Shown: one piece after another, positions 25,532 through 37,201 of the stretch
Numbering within the stretch: position 1 is the stretch's first letter
Layout: each line of letters starts with the position of its first letter
From: Paractinoplanes abujensis
GTDB lineage: Bacteria > Actinomycetota > Actinomycetes > Mycobacteriales > Micromonosporaceae
Direction of reading: 5' to 3'
DNA length: 64,000 bases
Assembly (NCBI RefSeq): GCF_014204895.1
Contig: NZ_JACHMF010000001.1
Coordinates: 7,502,001 to 7,566,000, forward strand
Notes under the pieces: generated by a model
Told to the model about the DNA's origin: nothing
What the model saw: the letters and a program-made list of their open reading frames with translations, nothing else
Databases searched by the model: none
Program-made: the position numbers and the translations under genes

Positions 25532-27166
25532 TCACACACCCAGGGCCGCCGCGATCTCCCGCCGCAGCCCGACCAGGCCGTCGCCCGCCCGTGCGCGGGC
25601 GGCGGCCAGCCCACCGGCGTCGACCGGCACTACCACTTCCAGGTACGCCTTGAGTTTGGGCTCGGTGCCCGACGGCCGGATGACCGCGCGCGCCGCAGCG
25701 GTGCGGAACGTGAGCACGTTGTTGGCGGCGTCGTCGGTCACGGCGACCGTCTGCCCGAGCAGCGTGGCCGGGGGCGCCGACCGGGCCCGGCTCATCGCCG
25801 CCCCGATCTCGGCCAGATCGTCCACCCGCACCGAGAGCTGGTCGGTGGCGTGCACCCCGAACTCGGTGGCCAGCTCGTCGAGCCGGTCGGCCAGGGTGCG
25901 TCCCTCGGCCTTGAGCCCGGCCGCCAGCTCGGCCACGGTCAGCGCGGCCGTGATGCCGTCCTTGTCCCGTACGAGGCCCGGCGCCACGCAGTAGCCGAGC
26001 GCCTCCTCGTAGCCGTAGGCCAGTTCCTCGGCCGCCCGTACGATCCACTTGAACCCGGTCAGCGTCTCCGCGTAGGGCACGCCGCGGGCCTCGCACAGAC
26101 GGCCCAGCAGCTGCGACGAGACGATCGTGGTGGCGTACGTGCCCGGGACGCCGCGCCGGATCAGGTGGTCGCCGAGCAGCGCACCCAGCTCGTCGCCGCG
26201 CAGCGCCCGCCACCCGTCTGTGGTCGGGACGGCCACCGCGCACCGGTCCGCGTCCGGGTCGTTGGCGATGGCCAGATCGGCTCCGGACGTGGCGGCCAGC
26301 GCGAGCAGCAGGTCCATCGCGCCCGGTTCCTCCGGGTTGGGGAACGCGACGGTAGGGAACTCCGGGTCGGGCTCGGCCTGCGCCGCCACCACGGCCGGCG
26401 CTGGGAAGCCGGCCGCCGCGAACGAGGCCAGCAGTGTCGCGGCGCCGACCCCGTGCATCGGCGTGTACGCCACGGTGAGGTCACGTGGACCGCCCGGTGC
26501 CAGCACCGCCGCGGCACTCCCGGCGTACCGCTCAATGATCTTGTCGTCGAGGAGGGTGCCCGGTGCGCCCAGCGGGATGCCGGCGATCGGACCCACGGCC
26601 CGGATGGCGGCCTCGATCCCGGCGTCGGCCGGCGGCACGATCTGGGCGCCGTCACCACCGGGTCCGCCCAGCTCACGTCCCAGATAGACCTTGTAGCCGT
26701 TGTCCTGCGGCGGGTTGTGGCTGGCGGTCACCATCACCCCGGCCACCGCGTCGAGCTCCCGTACGGCGTAGGCCAGCACAGGCGTCGGCAGCAACGCCGG
26801 CATGACCAGGGCCGCGCGTCCGGCCCCGGTCGCGACGCGGGCGGTCTGCTCGGCGAACTCCTTGGAGCCGTGCCGGGCGTCGTACCCGATCACCAGCGGG
26901 CCCTGACCACCCTGTTCGGCCAGCCACGTGATCAGGCCCGCCGCGGCCCGCGTGACGACCGCGAGGTTCATCCCGTTCGGCCCGGCGCGCAGCCGGCCCC
27001 GCAGCCCGGCCGTGCCGAACGTCAGCGGGCCGGCGAACCGGTCGCGCAGCTCCGCCTCGGTGCCGGGCAGCCCTTCGATCAGGCGGGTCAGCTCGGCCCG
27101 CGTGGCCGGGTCGGGGTCGTCCGCCAGCCAGGCGTCGGCCAGGGATCGGAGTTCGTCAGGCGCCAT
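25532..27166 (-). CDS. Phosphomannomutase/phosphoglucomutase-type phosphohexomutase
   Basis: A 544-residue alpha-D-phosphohexomutase with all four domains: catalytic phosphoserine loop VMVTASHNPPQDNGYK (Ser near residue 145), metal-binding DPDADRC (near 305), sugar-binding loop GYEEALGYC, and C-terminal phosphate-binding RPSGTEPKLK. In the Mycobacterium tuberculosis neighbourhood the equivalent gene is pmmB. Such proteins may also act as phosphopentomutase, which would link deoA to deoC, but that is inference. It lies 27 bases downstream of the Ser/Thr kinase gene on the same strand. Confidence 0.88.
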   Translation of the reverse strand: MAPDELRSLADAWLADDPDPATRAELTRLIEGLPGTEAELRDRFAGPLTFGTAGLRGRLRAGPNGMNLAVVTRAAAGLITWLAEQGGQGPLVIGYDARHGSKEFAEQTARVATGAGRAALVMPALLPTPVLAYAVRELDAVAGVMVTASHNPPQDNGYKVYLGRELGGPGGDGAQIVPPADAGIEAAIRAVGPIAGIPLGAPGTLLDDKIIERYAGSAAAVLAPGGPRDLTVAYTPMHGVGAATLLASFAAAGFPAPAVVAAQAEPDPEFPTVAFPNPEEPGAMDLLLALAATSGADLAIANDPDADRCAVAVPTTDGWRALRGDELGALLGDHLIRRGVPGTYATTIVSSQLLGRLCEARGVPYAETLTGFKWIVRAAEELAYGYEEALGYCVAPGLVRDKDGITAALTVAELAAGLKAEGRTLADRLDELATEFGVHATDQLSVRVDDLAEIGAAMSRARSAPPATLLGQTVAVTDDAANNVLTFRTAAARAVIRPSGTEPKLKAYLEVVVPVDAGGLAAARARAGDGLVGLRREIAAALGV

Positions 27167-27193
27167 CAGGGATTGATAGCACGCCCGGACGTC

Positions 27194-29119
<1,926 letters not shown>

Positions 29120-29611
29120 CGAGGGGGTCTAGGGGCCGTCGACCGAACCCCGCTATCTTGCCGTGCCCGCGCCCCGATTTGAAAGTCACGGTTGCCGTGT
29201 TCCGGTGAACTCGACAGTAGGTGACCGGGATATCGCATTGGGTGGGCAGTTTCGGACGCAGAGTACGAAAGCCCTCACTCGGGCGGCGTGAACGACGGTT
29301 CAGGAAACGGGCGTTGCAAGTTCGTGCCACAGTGGTCGGGGTATGCCAAGCCGCATCTCGAGGGGTGCGTGGGGCGTTGACCAACCGGTCGAACGCTGCG
29401 CCTCCGCCGCCGGACGGATCTCCGGAACGGACTCTCGGTGTGCCCCACCACGGCCTGCCGTGGCACCGTGGAAAGCTCCTATCAGGGCTTACGTGACCGA
29501 GCGCGACTCCCCGCGTACGGGAATGGCGTTGCCCAGCGTTACCTAAAACGGTCTAAGCTGTCGCCCGTCTCGAAAAGGCGACAAACACTATATGAAGATG
29601 CGGATGCCGAC
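29120..29611. other. Non-coding interval between divergent kinase and amidohydrolase genes
   Basis: I see no gene in these 492 bases. It is moderately less GC-rich and must contain the promoters of the kinase and amidohydrolase genes. The amidohydrolase frame is open across part of it, but the translation there lacks domain character. Confidence 0.5.
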
Positions 29612-30868
29612 GTGACTACGACTCTGACGGAGCCCGAAGGGGCCCAGAAGGAGTGGCCCGGGCCGTTGCCCGGCGCCGAGCCCCTGCCCGGCCAGCTCGA
29701 CCGCTGGCTCGCCGCTCACGGCGCGGAGCTCGTAGCGATCCGGCGTCACATTCACGCGCACCCCGAGCCGTCCTATCACGAGTTCGAGACCGCGGCCCTG
29801 GTCGCCCGCGAATTGGCCGTGGCCGGCCTGGCGCCGCGCATGCTGCCCGAGGGCAACGGTGTGATCTGCGACATCGGCGAGGGCGACCGGGTGATCGCCT
29901 TCCGTGCCGACCTGGACGCGTTACCGCTGCAGGACCTCAAGGACGTGCCGTACAAGTCCACGGTGCCCAACGTCGCGCACGCCTGCGGTCACGACGTGCA
30001 CACCACCGTGATGCTCGGCCTCGGCCTGGCCCTGCAGCAGCTGGCCGAACGGGGCGAGCTGCCCGGCCGGGTCCGGCTGATCTTCCAGTGCGCCGAGGAG
30101 ACCGTCCCCTCGGGAGCCCCTAAGCTCATCGCGGCGGGCGCCCTCAAGGACGTCGCCGCGATCTTCGCGCTGCACTGTTACCCGCAACTGCCGGCGGGCC
30201 TGGTCGGGGTGCGTTCGGGCCCCTTCACCGCGGCCGCCGACACCGTCGACGTCAAGCTGACCGGCCCCGGCGGGCACACCGCCCGGCCGCACCTGACGGC
30301 CGACCTGGTGTACGCGCTGGCCAAGGTCATCACCGACGTGCCCGCGCTGCTGGGCCGCCGGGTCGACCCGCGGGCCGGGCTGTCCATGGTGTGGGGCGCG
30401 GTGCACTCGGGCGAGGCGTTCAACGCGATCCCCGGCGAGGGGCGGGCCCGCGGCACCGTGCGGGTGCTCAGCCGGGAGGCCTGGCGCACCGCTCCCGAAC
30501 TGGTCACCCAGCTGGTCAAGGACGTGGTCGCGCCGACCGGGGCGCAGGTCGAGGTGGGCTACCACCGCGGCGTCCCGCCGGTGATCAACGACCGGATGGC
30601 GGCCGCGATCGTGGCGGGTGCCGCGGGGGCTGCGCTCGGCCCCGAACGGGTGGTCGAAGCCGAGATCAGCATGGGCGGTGAGGACTTCTCGTTCTACCTC
30701 GACCAGGTGCCGGGCGCGATGATCCGGCTCGGCACCGGGGTGCCCGGTTCGGAGGCGAAGCACGACCTGCACCAGGGCGACTTCGATGTGGACGAGAACT
30801 GCATCGGCTACGGCGTACGGGTCATGGTCCACACCGCGCTGGCCGCCCTGGCGACGGGCGCGTTCTAG
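29612..30868 (+). CDS. M20-family amidohydrolase
   Basis: A 418-residue metal-dependent amidohydrolase of peptidase family M20 (hippurate hydrolase, N-acyl-amino-acid or IAA-amino-acid hydrolase type). Motifs: RRHIHAHPEPSYHE, ACGHDVHTTVML (metal His and Asp), CAEETVPSGA (catalytic glutamates), ALHCYPQLPAG, and a dimerisation domain with GPGGHTARPH. The last metal ligand lies in the C-terminal HDLHQGDFD region. GTG 29612 gives a normal N-terminus; the frame runs 58 codons further upstream in poor sequence. It corresponds in position to the amiA/amiB genes next to pmmB in mycobacteria. Confidence 0.86.
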   Translation: MTTTLTEPEGAQKEWPGPLPGAEPLPGQLDRWLAAHGAELVAIRRHIHAHPEPSYHEFETAALVARELAVAGLAPRMLPEGNGVICDIGEGDRVIAFRADLDALPLQDLKDVPYKSTVPNVAHACGHDVHTTVMLGLGLALQQLAERGELPGRVRLIFQCAEETVPSGAPKLIAAGALKDVAAIFALHCYPQLPAGLVGVRSGPFTAAADTVDVKLTGPGGHTARPHLTADLVYALAKVITDVPALLGRRVDPRAGLSMVWGAVHSGEAFNAIPGEGRARGTVRVLSREAWRTAPELVTQLVKDVVAPTGAQVEVGYHRGVPPVINDRMAAAIVAGAAGAALGPERVVEAEISMGGEDFSFYLDQVPGAMIRLGTGVPGSEAKHDLHQGDFDVDENCIGYGVRVMVHTALAALATGAF

Positions 30869-30871
30869 GGC

Positions 30872-31816
30872 TTACGGCTGCGGAGGCGCCGGCGGCCCGG
30901 AGATCGGGGGCTGCGGCGCTGCCGGGGCCACGTACGCCGGGCGGCGGCGCGAGCGGTTGTACCGGCGTACGGCGTAAATGATCGCCCAGATCGGCAGGCC
31001 GAACGCGATCAGCCACGGCAGCAGCGCGCCCAGCACGGTCAGCAACACCTTGAGCGAGGCCAGCAGCGCGTCCCAGCCGGCCCCCAGCCCGCTCAGGAAA
31101 CCGGGCGGGCCGTCGTCGGCGACCGCCTCCGCCTCCGGGTCGAGCAGGGTGACGGTGATCGTCGAAAGGGCGGTCAGGTCGGCCAGGTTGCGCTTCTTGG
31201 CCTGCAGTGCGGCCAGGTCGGACTCGCGGGTGGCCACCTCACGCTCGAGCATCACCAGGTCGTTGAGCGTCTTGGCCTGGGCCAGCAGCTTGCGGCCGCT
31301 GTCGACGCGGGCCTGCTGCACGGTGATCCGCGCGTCGAGGTCGACGGTCTGCTCGGTCACGTCCTCCGTGTTGATCTGGCGCTGTTCCTCGGTGCCCAGC
31401 TTGGCCAGCTGGTCGACCACGCCGGCGAACTTGTCGGCCGGGACGCGCAGCTCCATGGACGCCGTGTCCGAGCCGGAGCCGCTGCTCCGGTTGTCGCCGC
31501 TGACGAAGCCGCCGGAGGTCTTGGCGATGCCGGTGGCCTGCCCGGCGGCGGCCTCGACGTTGTCGACCCGCACGGTGACGGTGCCCCGATAGATGATCGA
31601 GCGCTGGTCGACCCGCAGGTCGGGCGCCTCGGCCTGCGCGTCCTTGCCCATCGCGGGGCCGGCCGCCCCCTGGTCGGGCACCGCCTGCTCGGCCACGCCG
31701 GCCTCGGGCGCACCCCCCGAGGACGCCGCGTTGTCGGCGGCGCCGTCGCCGCAGCCGGCCAGCATCAGGCCGGCGATGACGACGGTGCCGAAGATATATG
31801 TCTTTCGAGAGCGCAT
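30872..31816 (-). CDS. DUF4349 lipoprotein
   Basis: A 314-residue secreted lipoprotein. Basic start MRSRKTY, hydrophobic stretch and lipobox LAGC near residue 18. The central part (IIYRGTVTVRVDNVEAA to STITVTLLDPE) is the DUF4349 domain with an intervening coiled coil. A C-terminal transmembrane helix (about LLPWLIAFGLPIWAIIYAV) would anchor it a second time. GGAG 5 bases before the ATG defines the start. Function unknown; the family is membrane-associated. It converges on the amidohydrolase with 3 bases between the stops. Confidence 0.84.
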   Translation of the reverse strand: MRSRKTYIFGTVVIAGLMLAGCGDGAADNAASSGGAPEAGVAEQAVPDQGAAGPAMGKDAQAEAPDLRVDQRSIIYRGTVTVRVDNVEAAAGQATGIAKTSGGFVSGDNRSSGSGSDTASMELRVPADKFAGVVDQLAKLGTEEQRQINTEDVTEQTVDLDARITVQQARVDSGRKLLAQAKTLNDLVMLEREVATRESDLAALQAKKRNLADLTALSTITVTLLDPEAEAVADDGPPGFLSGLGAGWDALLASLKVLLTVLGALLPWLIAFGLPIWAIIYAVRRYNRSRRRPAYVAPAAPQPPISGPPAPPQP

Positions 31817-31925
31817 GGTTTCTCCCAACCGGAGTTTCGGTGTGCTCCTGGGACGTGCGGCGGAGCTTTTCCGGTTCCGGCAGACTGCGAGTTGAGCGGT
31901 TACGAATCAGCGGCGGAGGAGTCCC

Positions 31926-32561
31926 GTGCAGATCACGAAGTTCACGCATTCCTGTCTCCGGGTCGAGGGCGCGGGTGTCCTCGTGGTGGACCCGGGCGCG
32001 TTCAGCGAGCGGTCGGCGCTCGACGGGGCCGACGCGGTGCTCATCACTCATGAGCACTTCGATCACCTCGACCCCGAGGCGCTCGCCGAGACGCTGGCGC
32101 AGCGGCCGGAGCTGCGGCTCTTCGCCCATGCTGACGTGCTGGCCCAGCACCCGCGCTTCGCCGAGGTGTCGACCGCGGTCGAGCCGGGAGCGCAGTTCGA
32201 GGCCGCGGGTTATCGCGTACGGGTGTTCGGCGGGCAGCATGCCGTAATCCACCCGGACATCCCGCGCATCGCCAACGTGGGCTACCTGATCGCCGACGAG
32301 TCGACGAATCTGTACCACCCCGGGGACTCGTTCACCGTGCCGGAGGACACGACGGTGGACACGCTGTTCGCGCCGTTGAATGCTCCATGGATGAAGCTTT
32401 CCGAGTCGATCGACTTCGTCCGGGCGGTGCGGCCGGGCCGGGCCTACGCGCTGCACGACTACCTGCTCACCGAGACCGGGGCCAAAGTGTCGGACGGACA
32501 CCTCGAGCGACTCTCGGGCACGAAGTACGCGCACGTCGCGCCGGGCACTACCATCGCGTGA
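31926..32561 (+). CDS. Metallo-beta-lactamase-fold hydrolase
   Basis: A 211-residue MBL-fold protein of the UlaG/YtnP-like type. The metal motif THEHFDHLD is present near residue 41, preceded by FTHSCLRVEG and VVDPG, and followed by the YHPGDS histidine/aspartate motif. It ends with ALHDYLLTETGAK. Substrate is unknown. GTG start with GGAGGAG a few bases upstream; the next gene starts one base after its stop, implying co-transcription. Confidence 0.85.
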   Translation: MQITKFTHSCLRVEGAGVLVVDPGAFSERSALDGADAVLITHEHFDHLDPEALAETLAQRPELRLFAHADVLAQHPRFAEVSTAVEPGAQFEAAGYRVRVFGGQHAVIHPDIPRIANVGYLIADESTNLYHPGDSFTVPEDTTVDTLFAPLNAPWMKLSESIDFVRAVRPGRAYALHDYLLTETGAKVSDGHLERLSGTKYAHVAPGTTIA

Positions 32562-32562
32562 C

Positions 32563-33468
32563 GTGCCCAGCGCAACCGACGAGCTGATCCAGCAGCTCTA
32601 CGAGTCCCCGCCGGACGGCTTCGTGGCGGCCCGCACGGCCGCGATCGACGACGCCCGCAAGTCCGGTGACCGGGCCACGGCCAAGCGCCTGGCCGCGCTC
32701 AAGAAGCCGACCGTGGCCGCGTGGGTGGTCAACCTGCTCGCCCTGCGCAAGCCCGCGCTGATCGAGGAACTCGTCGAGCTGTCGAGCTCGCTGCGCGAGG
32801 CCCAGCGCGGGCTTGACGGCGCGGCGCTGCGCGAGCTGACCAACCAGCGCCGCCAAGTGGTCGCGGCCCTCGTCTCGGCCGCGAGCAAGCTGGCCCGGGC
32901 CGAGGAGCCGTCGATCAAGCTGCCGCTCGGTGAGGTCGAGGCCACCCTGACCGCCGCGCTGGCCGAACCCGACATCGCGGCCCAGGTGCGTACGGGCCGG
33001 TTGATCCGCGCCGCCACCTACGCCGGCTTCGGTGAGGTCCCCCGGCCGCGGTTGCGCCTGGTCACCGACGAGGCCGACGTCTCCGCCGACGATGCCGGGG
33101 ACGACGGCGACGCCGAAGTGGTCGAGTTCCCCCGGGAACGGGCGGCGGCCGCCGAGCGCCGCCGCCGGGAGTTCGAGCTGCGCCGCCGCGAGCTGCGCCG
33201 GGAGTTGTCGAACGCGCAGTCGGCCGAGAAGCGGGCCGACGACCAACTCGAACGGGCCGAGGCGGCCGAACGTGACGCTGGTCACCTTGTCGACGACCTG
33301 GACGCCGAGCTGGCCGAACTGGAACGCAAACGCACCGAGGCGCAGGCCGACGTGGCCCGGCGCAAGCAGGCTCGCCGCCTCGCGGAACGGGAGGCCGCCG
33401 CGGCCCGCCGGCAGGTCGGCGACGTACAGGCCGCGTTGGAGGATCTTGAATCGGACGAGCCGGAATGA
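32563..33468 (+). CDS. Coiled-coil protein of unknown function
   Basis: A 301-residue protein conserved in actinobacteria as I recall, without assigned function. The first 160 residues are helical and contain LKKPTVAAWVVNLLA and TNQRRQVVAALVSAASKLA. Residues about 185-300 are a long charged coiled coil (RRREFELRRRELRRE and similar) rich in Glu, Arg and Ala. No signal peptide or transmembrane helix. It follows the MBL-fold gene after a single base. Confidence 0.75.
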   Translation: MPSATDELIQQLYESPPDGFVAARTAAIDDARKSGDRATAKRLAALKKPTVAAWVVNLLALRKPALIEELVELSSSLREAQRGLDGAALRELTNQRRQVVAALVSAASKLARAEEPSIKLPLGEVEATLTAALAEPDIAAQVRTGRLIRAATYAGFGEVPRPRLRLVTDEADVSADDAGDDGDAEVVEFPRERAAAAERRRREFELRRRELRRELSNAQSAEKRADDQLERAEAAERDAGHLVDDLDAELAELERKRTEAQADVARRKQARRLAEREAAAARRQVGDVQAALEDLESDEPE

Positions 33469-33535
33469 TCGGATTCGCCGGCGCTGACCGGAAGAATATT
33501 TTCCAGATCCGCTCAGGGGGAGCAGAATCGGGCGG

Positions 33536-34273
33536 GTGACCCCCGAACAGGCAGCCGCCAACGCCAAGACGGGGCTAGCGACGATCGTGGGCGCCTTTGC
33601 CGAGTCGCCACAGACGCTGCGCCGTGCGCGCCTGCTGGGTCTGTCCGGCTGGGCCTATCACGTGTCGGCGCGCGCGGGCGCGCTCGGCGACGTGCGACCC
33701 GAGACCGTCGCCGCCTCGATCGGTCTCATCGCGCCCGAGGCCGTCATGGACGGCTGGGAGGCGACAGCCAAGACCTCCGCGCCCATGGAGGTGGCCGCCT
33801 GGCACCTCCATGAGCTGTGCACCTGGGGTGTGGAACAGATCGGCGGTTTCCCCCGGCTGGCCCGGCTGCACGAACTGGCCCGCCGCGTGGTGACCGCGGT
33901 CGACTACGCGGGCCTGCCGCTGTTCGCCGCCTGGCGGGCGATGCCGGTCCCCGACCAGGCGCCCGGCGCGCAGGTCGCGGTGCTGCTGCACCTGCTGCAC
34001 GAACACCGGCTCGGGGTGCAACTGGTGGCCGTGCGGGCCAGTGGGCTCACCCCGCTGCAGGCGATCATCGCCGGGCCCGAGGGTGAGACAGGCGCGGTGG
34101 CGTTCGGGTGGCAGCCGCCCTATCCGCCGGCCGGGCCCATCGTCAGGCGGCTGATGTGGGCCGAGTCGGTGGCCGACGCCATGGCCGGTCAGGCCTACAC
34201 GGCCCTCGACCTGAGCGAGCGGGTCGAACTGATCGGCCTGCTGGAATCGCTGCGGCACCGGCTGCAGTCGTAA
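33536..34273 (+). CDS. SCO6745-family protein of unknown function
   Basis: A 245-residue soluble, mostly helical protein. The pattern AYHVSARAGALGDVRPETVAASIG, a central AWHLHELC, LLHLLHEHRLGVQLVAV and a C-terminal ADAMAGQAYTALDLSERVELIGLL matches the SCO6745 family, which has no established activity. The GTG is preceded by a GGGGGAG element at rather long distance. The 67 bases before it are AT-richer (AATATTTT) and may hold a promoter. Confidence 0.6.
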   Translation: MTPEQAAANAKTGLATIVGAFAESPQTLRRARLLGLSGWAYHVSARAGALGDVRPETVAASIGLIAPEAVMDGWEATAKTSAPMEVAAWHLHELCTWGVEQIGGFPRLARLHELARRVVTAVDYAGLPLFAAWRAMPVPDQAPGAQVAVLLHLLHEHRLGVQLVAVRASGLTPLQAIIAGPEGETGAVAFGWQPPYPPAGPIVRRLMWAESVADAMAGQAYTALDLSERVELIGLLESLRHRLQS

Positions 34274-34314
34274 AGCGCTCGCCCGCGGCGTCCCGCCCGT
34301 GATCCCATGCTCCG

Positions 34315-35256
34315 GTGACTGAGCTTCCCGACGGCTGGAGCACGCGCCGGCCCACCCTCGACGACCAGCCCGCGCTCCTCGAGCTCGTGCACGCCAGCGA
34401 CATCGCCGCGGTGGGCTACCCCGACTACAGCCCGGAAGACCTGCACGAGGCCCTCACCGAGCCCAACACCGACCTGTCCCGCGACAGCTGGGTGGCGCTC
34501 GACCCCGACGGCCGCATCGTCGGCTGGGCCTACCCGAGCAACGCCACCGGCGAGAACCGCGACTTCATCGAGGTCTACACCTGGCCCGAGCGCGGCCGTC
34601 CGGCGATCCGGCCGCTGCTCGACCTGATCCTGGCCCGCGCGGCCGAGCGGGGCGCCGAGTTCGGCCACAACCCGTACGAGGTCCGGGCCGGCGCCGTACC
34701 CAGCGAGACGGCGTACATCGAACAGCTGACCGCGGTGGGGTTCAGCTTCCTCAAACAGCACGCGCGCATGCAGATCCCGCTCGACGGCGTCTCCGCGACC
34801 CCGCCCGAGCCTCCGGCCGGCGTCACTATCCGAGCCGTACGGGCCGATGACGAGGCCGAGATGCGTGCCGTGCACGGCGTCATCGAACAGGCCTTCGTCG
34901 ACTCCGACCACCGGGCGCTGCCCTACGACGCGTGGCGCAAGCAGGTGAGCGCGCTCGACGAGTGGTGGGTGGCCGAGGTCGACGGTGTCGTGGCGGGCGC
35001 GCTCGAATCCTCGTACGACAGCGACGAGGGGAACGACGAGGGCTGGGTCAAGCGGCTCGCGGTGCTGGGGTCGTACCGGAAAAGGGGTCTGGGTGAGGCC
35101 CTGCTCCGCCGCGCCTTCGCCACCTATGCCGCCAAGGGGCGCGCCAAAGCCGGCCTGGGAGTCGACATGGCGAACCCGACGCGCGCGGCCCGGCTCTACC
35201 TTGCGGTGGGCATGAAGCCGCTCTACGAGGCCAACATCTACCAGAAGATGATCTAG
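34315..35256 (+). CDS. Tandem GNAT acetyltransferase
   Basis: A 313-residue protein with two GNAT-fold halves, an arrangement also seen in mycothiol synthase MshD. The N-terminal half (residues 1-150) appears degenerate, while the C-terminal half has the acetyl-CoA-binding loop with VKRLAVLGSYRKRGLGEALLRRAF (Q/RxxGxG/A motif KRGLGEA). The acceptor is unknown. Its stop overlaps the converging gamma-glutamylcyclotransferase-like gene by 4 bases. Confidence 0.78.
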   Translation: MTELPDGWSTRRPTLDDQPALLELVHASDIAAVGYPDYSPEDLHEALTEPNTDLSRDSWVALDPDGRIVGWAYPSNATGENRDFIEVYTWPERGRPAIRPLLDLILARAAERGAEFGHNPYEVRAGAVPSETAYIEQLTAVGFSFLKQHARMQIPLDGVSATPPEPPAGVTIRAVRADDEAEMRAVHGVIEQAFVDSDHRALPYDAWRKQVSALDEWWVAEVDGVVAGALESSYDSDEGNDEGWVKRLAVLGSYRKRGLGEALLRRAFATYAAKGRAKAGLGVDMANPTRAARLYLAVGMKPLYEANIYQKMI

Positions 35257-35714
35257 GCCTCGGGCGACGGTGTGCCGGTGGGGCGGCGGCGCAGCTCCTC
35301 GACGTAGTCGTCGGGGGCGCCCGCCTTCTCCGCGGCGTTGGCGATCTCGCTCAGATACCACGCTGTGGGCAGGCCACCCTCGTAGCCGGCGAAGACGTAG
35401 ACCCACGCGCTGAACTCGCCATCGAGCGTGGAGACACGCACGGTGACCTTCTGATACGCCTCCGCGGTGACGCCCTCGACCTCGTCGAGCTGTGACGCAT
35501 CCCATGGATGCACGTCGTAGAGCGACACGAAGACCCGGTCGCCGGGCGACTCGACGATCGTCGTGACCGCGCCTTCCGAGCCTATTTCCCCCTCACCGGC
35601 AAAGGTCAGACGCCAGCCTTCTATCCACCCCACGCCCACCATGGGCGAGTGCGGACAGTAGGCCCGCATGCGGGCCGGGTCGAGGTTTGAGCCATACGCG
35701 GCGTAATGACGCAC
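35253..35714 (-). CDS. Gamma-glutamylcyclotransferase-like protein
   Basis: A 153-residue protein of the AIG2/GGCT fold: starts with YAAYGSNLDPARM, the substrate-binding YGSN motif, and has LDEVEGV with the putative catalytic glutamate and YVFAGYEGGLP further on. Such proteins release 5-oxoproline from gamma-glutamyl peptides or amines; the real substrate is unknown. GTG 35714 starts the domain directly. It is divergent from the lpdA-like gene, the same relative orientation I recall for Rv3304 and lpdA in M. tuberculosis. Confidence 0.78.
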   Translation of the reverse strand: MRHYAAYGSNLDPARMRAYCPHSPMVGVGWIEGWRLTFAGEGEIGSEGAVTTIVESPGDRVFVSLYDVHPWDASQLDEVEGVTAEAYQKVTVRVSTLDGEFSAWVYVFAGYEGGLPTAWYLSEIANAAEKAGAPDDYVEELRRRPTGTPSPEA

Positions 35715-35800
35715 GGCGATGACGATAGCCCGAGCGGGCGGTGGGGGAGAATACAAGGAGTGCGTGTCGGCACAACTGCCATGGGAAGGTTGGAAACGTC

Positions 35801-37201
35801 GTGAGTCGGATCGTGATCATCGGTGGGGGACCGGGCGGGTATGAGGCGGCCCTGGTCGCCGCCCAGCTCGACGCGGACGTCACCCTCGTCGAAGCGGACG
35901 GACCGGGTGGCGCCTGCGTCCTGACCGACTGCGTGCCCTCCAAGACCTTCATCGCCAGCTCCGAAGTCATGACGGGTTACCGGCACAACGACCGGTTCGG
36001 CATCCGCTCGTCGGGGCTCGACGGCGTCACGGTCGACGCGGTCGCGGTCAACGACCGGGTCAAGAAGCTCGCCCTCGCGCAGTCCAGCGACATCCAGGCC
36101 AAGCTGGTCAAGGCCGGGGTCGACGTGGTGCACGGCCGGGCCCGCCTCGGTGAGGACACGCTCGGCCACACCCACCAGGTCCTTGTCACGCCGCACGGCG
36201 GCGAGACGTACGCGGTCGAGGCCACCACCGTGCTGCTGGCCACCGGGGCCACGCCGCGGGTGCTGGCCACGGCCCGGCCCGACGGTGAGCGCATCCTCGA
36301 CTGGCGTCAGCTCTACGACCTCACCGAGCTGCCCTCGCACCTGGTCGTGATCGGTTCCGGCGTCACCGGCGCCGAGTTCGCCAGCGCCTACCTGGCCATG
36401 GGCGTGCAGGTCACCCTGGTGTCGAGCCGCGAACGGGTGATGCCGCACGAGGACGCCGACGCCGCGATGGCGATCGAGCGGGTGTTCCGCGAGCGGGGCA
36501 TGACGATCCTGAGCCAAGCCCGGGGCAAGAGCGTCGAGAACACCGGCTCCGGCGTACGGGTGACGCTGGGTGACGATCGAGTGATCGAGGGCTCGCACGC
36601 GCTGATCGCGGTCGGCGCCGTGCCCAACACAGCCGATCTCGGCCTCGCAGAGTACGGCGTGCAGGTCGGCGACGGCGGCTACGTGACCGTCGACCGGGTC
36701 TCGCGCACCAACGTGCCCGGCATCTACGCCGCCGGCGACTGCACGGGCGTGCTGCCGCTGGCCAGCGTGGCCGCCATGCAGGGCCGCATCGCGATCTGGC
36801 ACGCGATGGGCGAGGCCGTGGCCCCGCTGCGGCTGCGCACCGTCTCGGCCAACGTCTTCACCGACCCCGAACTGGCCACCGTGGGTGTCTCGCAGAACGA
36901 CGTCGACGCCGGCCGGATCCCCGCCCGTCAGGTGATGCTGCCGCTCACCGGCAACGCCCGGGCCAAGATGGCCGACCTGCATGACGGCTTCGTCAAACTC
37001 TTCTGCCGGCCGGCGACAGGGCAGATCGTGGGTGGGGTCGTGGTGGCGCCCAAGGCCAGCGAACTGATCCTGCCGATCACGATGGCGATCGAGAACAACC
37101 TGACCGTGGACCAGCTGGCCCACACGATCACTATCTACCCGTCGTTGTCGGGGTCGATTGCGGAAGCGGCGCGTCAGCTGATGCAGCACGAGCTGCAATG
37201 A
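35801..37201 (+). CDS. lpdA: LpdA-type NAD(P)H quinone reductase (flavoprotein disulfide reductase)
   Basis: A 466-residue FAD/NAD(P) oxidoreductase of the pyridine nucleotide-disulfide family. FAD motif IVIIGGGPGGYEA, redox-site-like ACVLTDCVPSKT, NAD(P) motif VVIGSGVTGAE, second FAD motif GIYAAGDCTG. The C-terminal HPTxxE dyad of true lipoamide dehydrogenases is replaced (IYPSLSGSI), so it is unlikely to be an E3 subunit; M. tuberculosis LpdA, which works as a quinone reductase, also deviates here. GTG 35801 was selected because the FAD motif starts at residue 4. The 3' end overlaps the converging DedA gene by 71 bases. Confidence 0.86.
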   Translation: MSRIVIIGGGPGGYEAALVAAQLDADVTLVEADGPGGACVLTDCVPSKTFIASSEVMTGYRHNDRFGIRSSGLDGVTVDAVAVNDRVKKLALAQSSDIQAKLVKAGVDVVHGRARLGEDTLGHTHQVLVTPHGGETYAVEATTVLLATGATPRVLATARPDGERILDWRQLYDLTELPSHLVVIGSGVTGAEFASAYLAMGVQVTLVSSRERVMPHEDADAAMAIERVFRERGMTILSQARGKSVENTGSGVRVTLGDDRVIEGSHALIAVGAVPNTADLGLAEYGVQVGDGGYVTVDRVSRTNVPGIYAAGDCTGVLPLASVAAMQGRIAIWHAMGEAVAPLRLRTVSANVFTDPELATVGVSQNDVDAGRIPARQVMLPLTGNARAKMADLHDGFVKLFCRPATGQIVGGVVVAPKASELILPITMAIENNLTVDQLAHTITIYPSLSGSIAEAARQLMQHELQ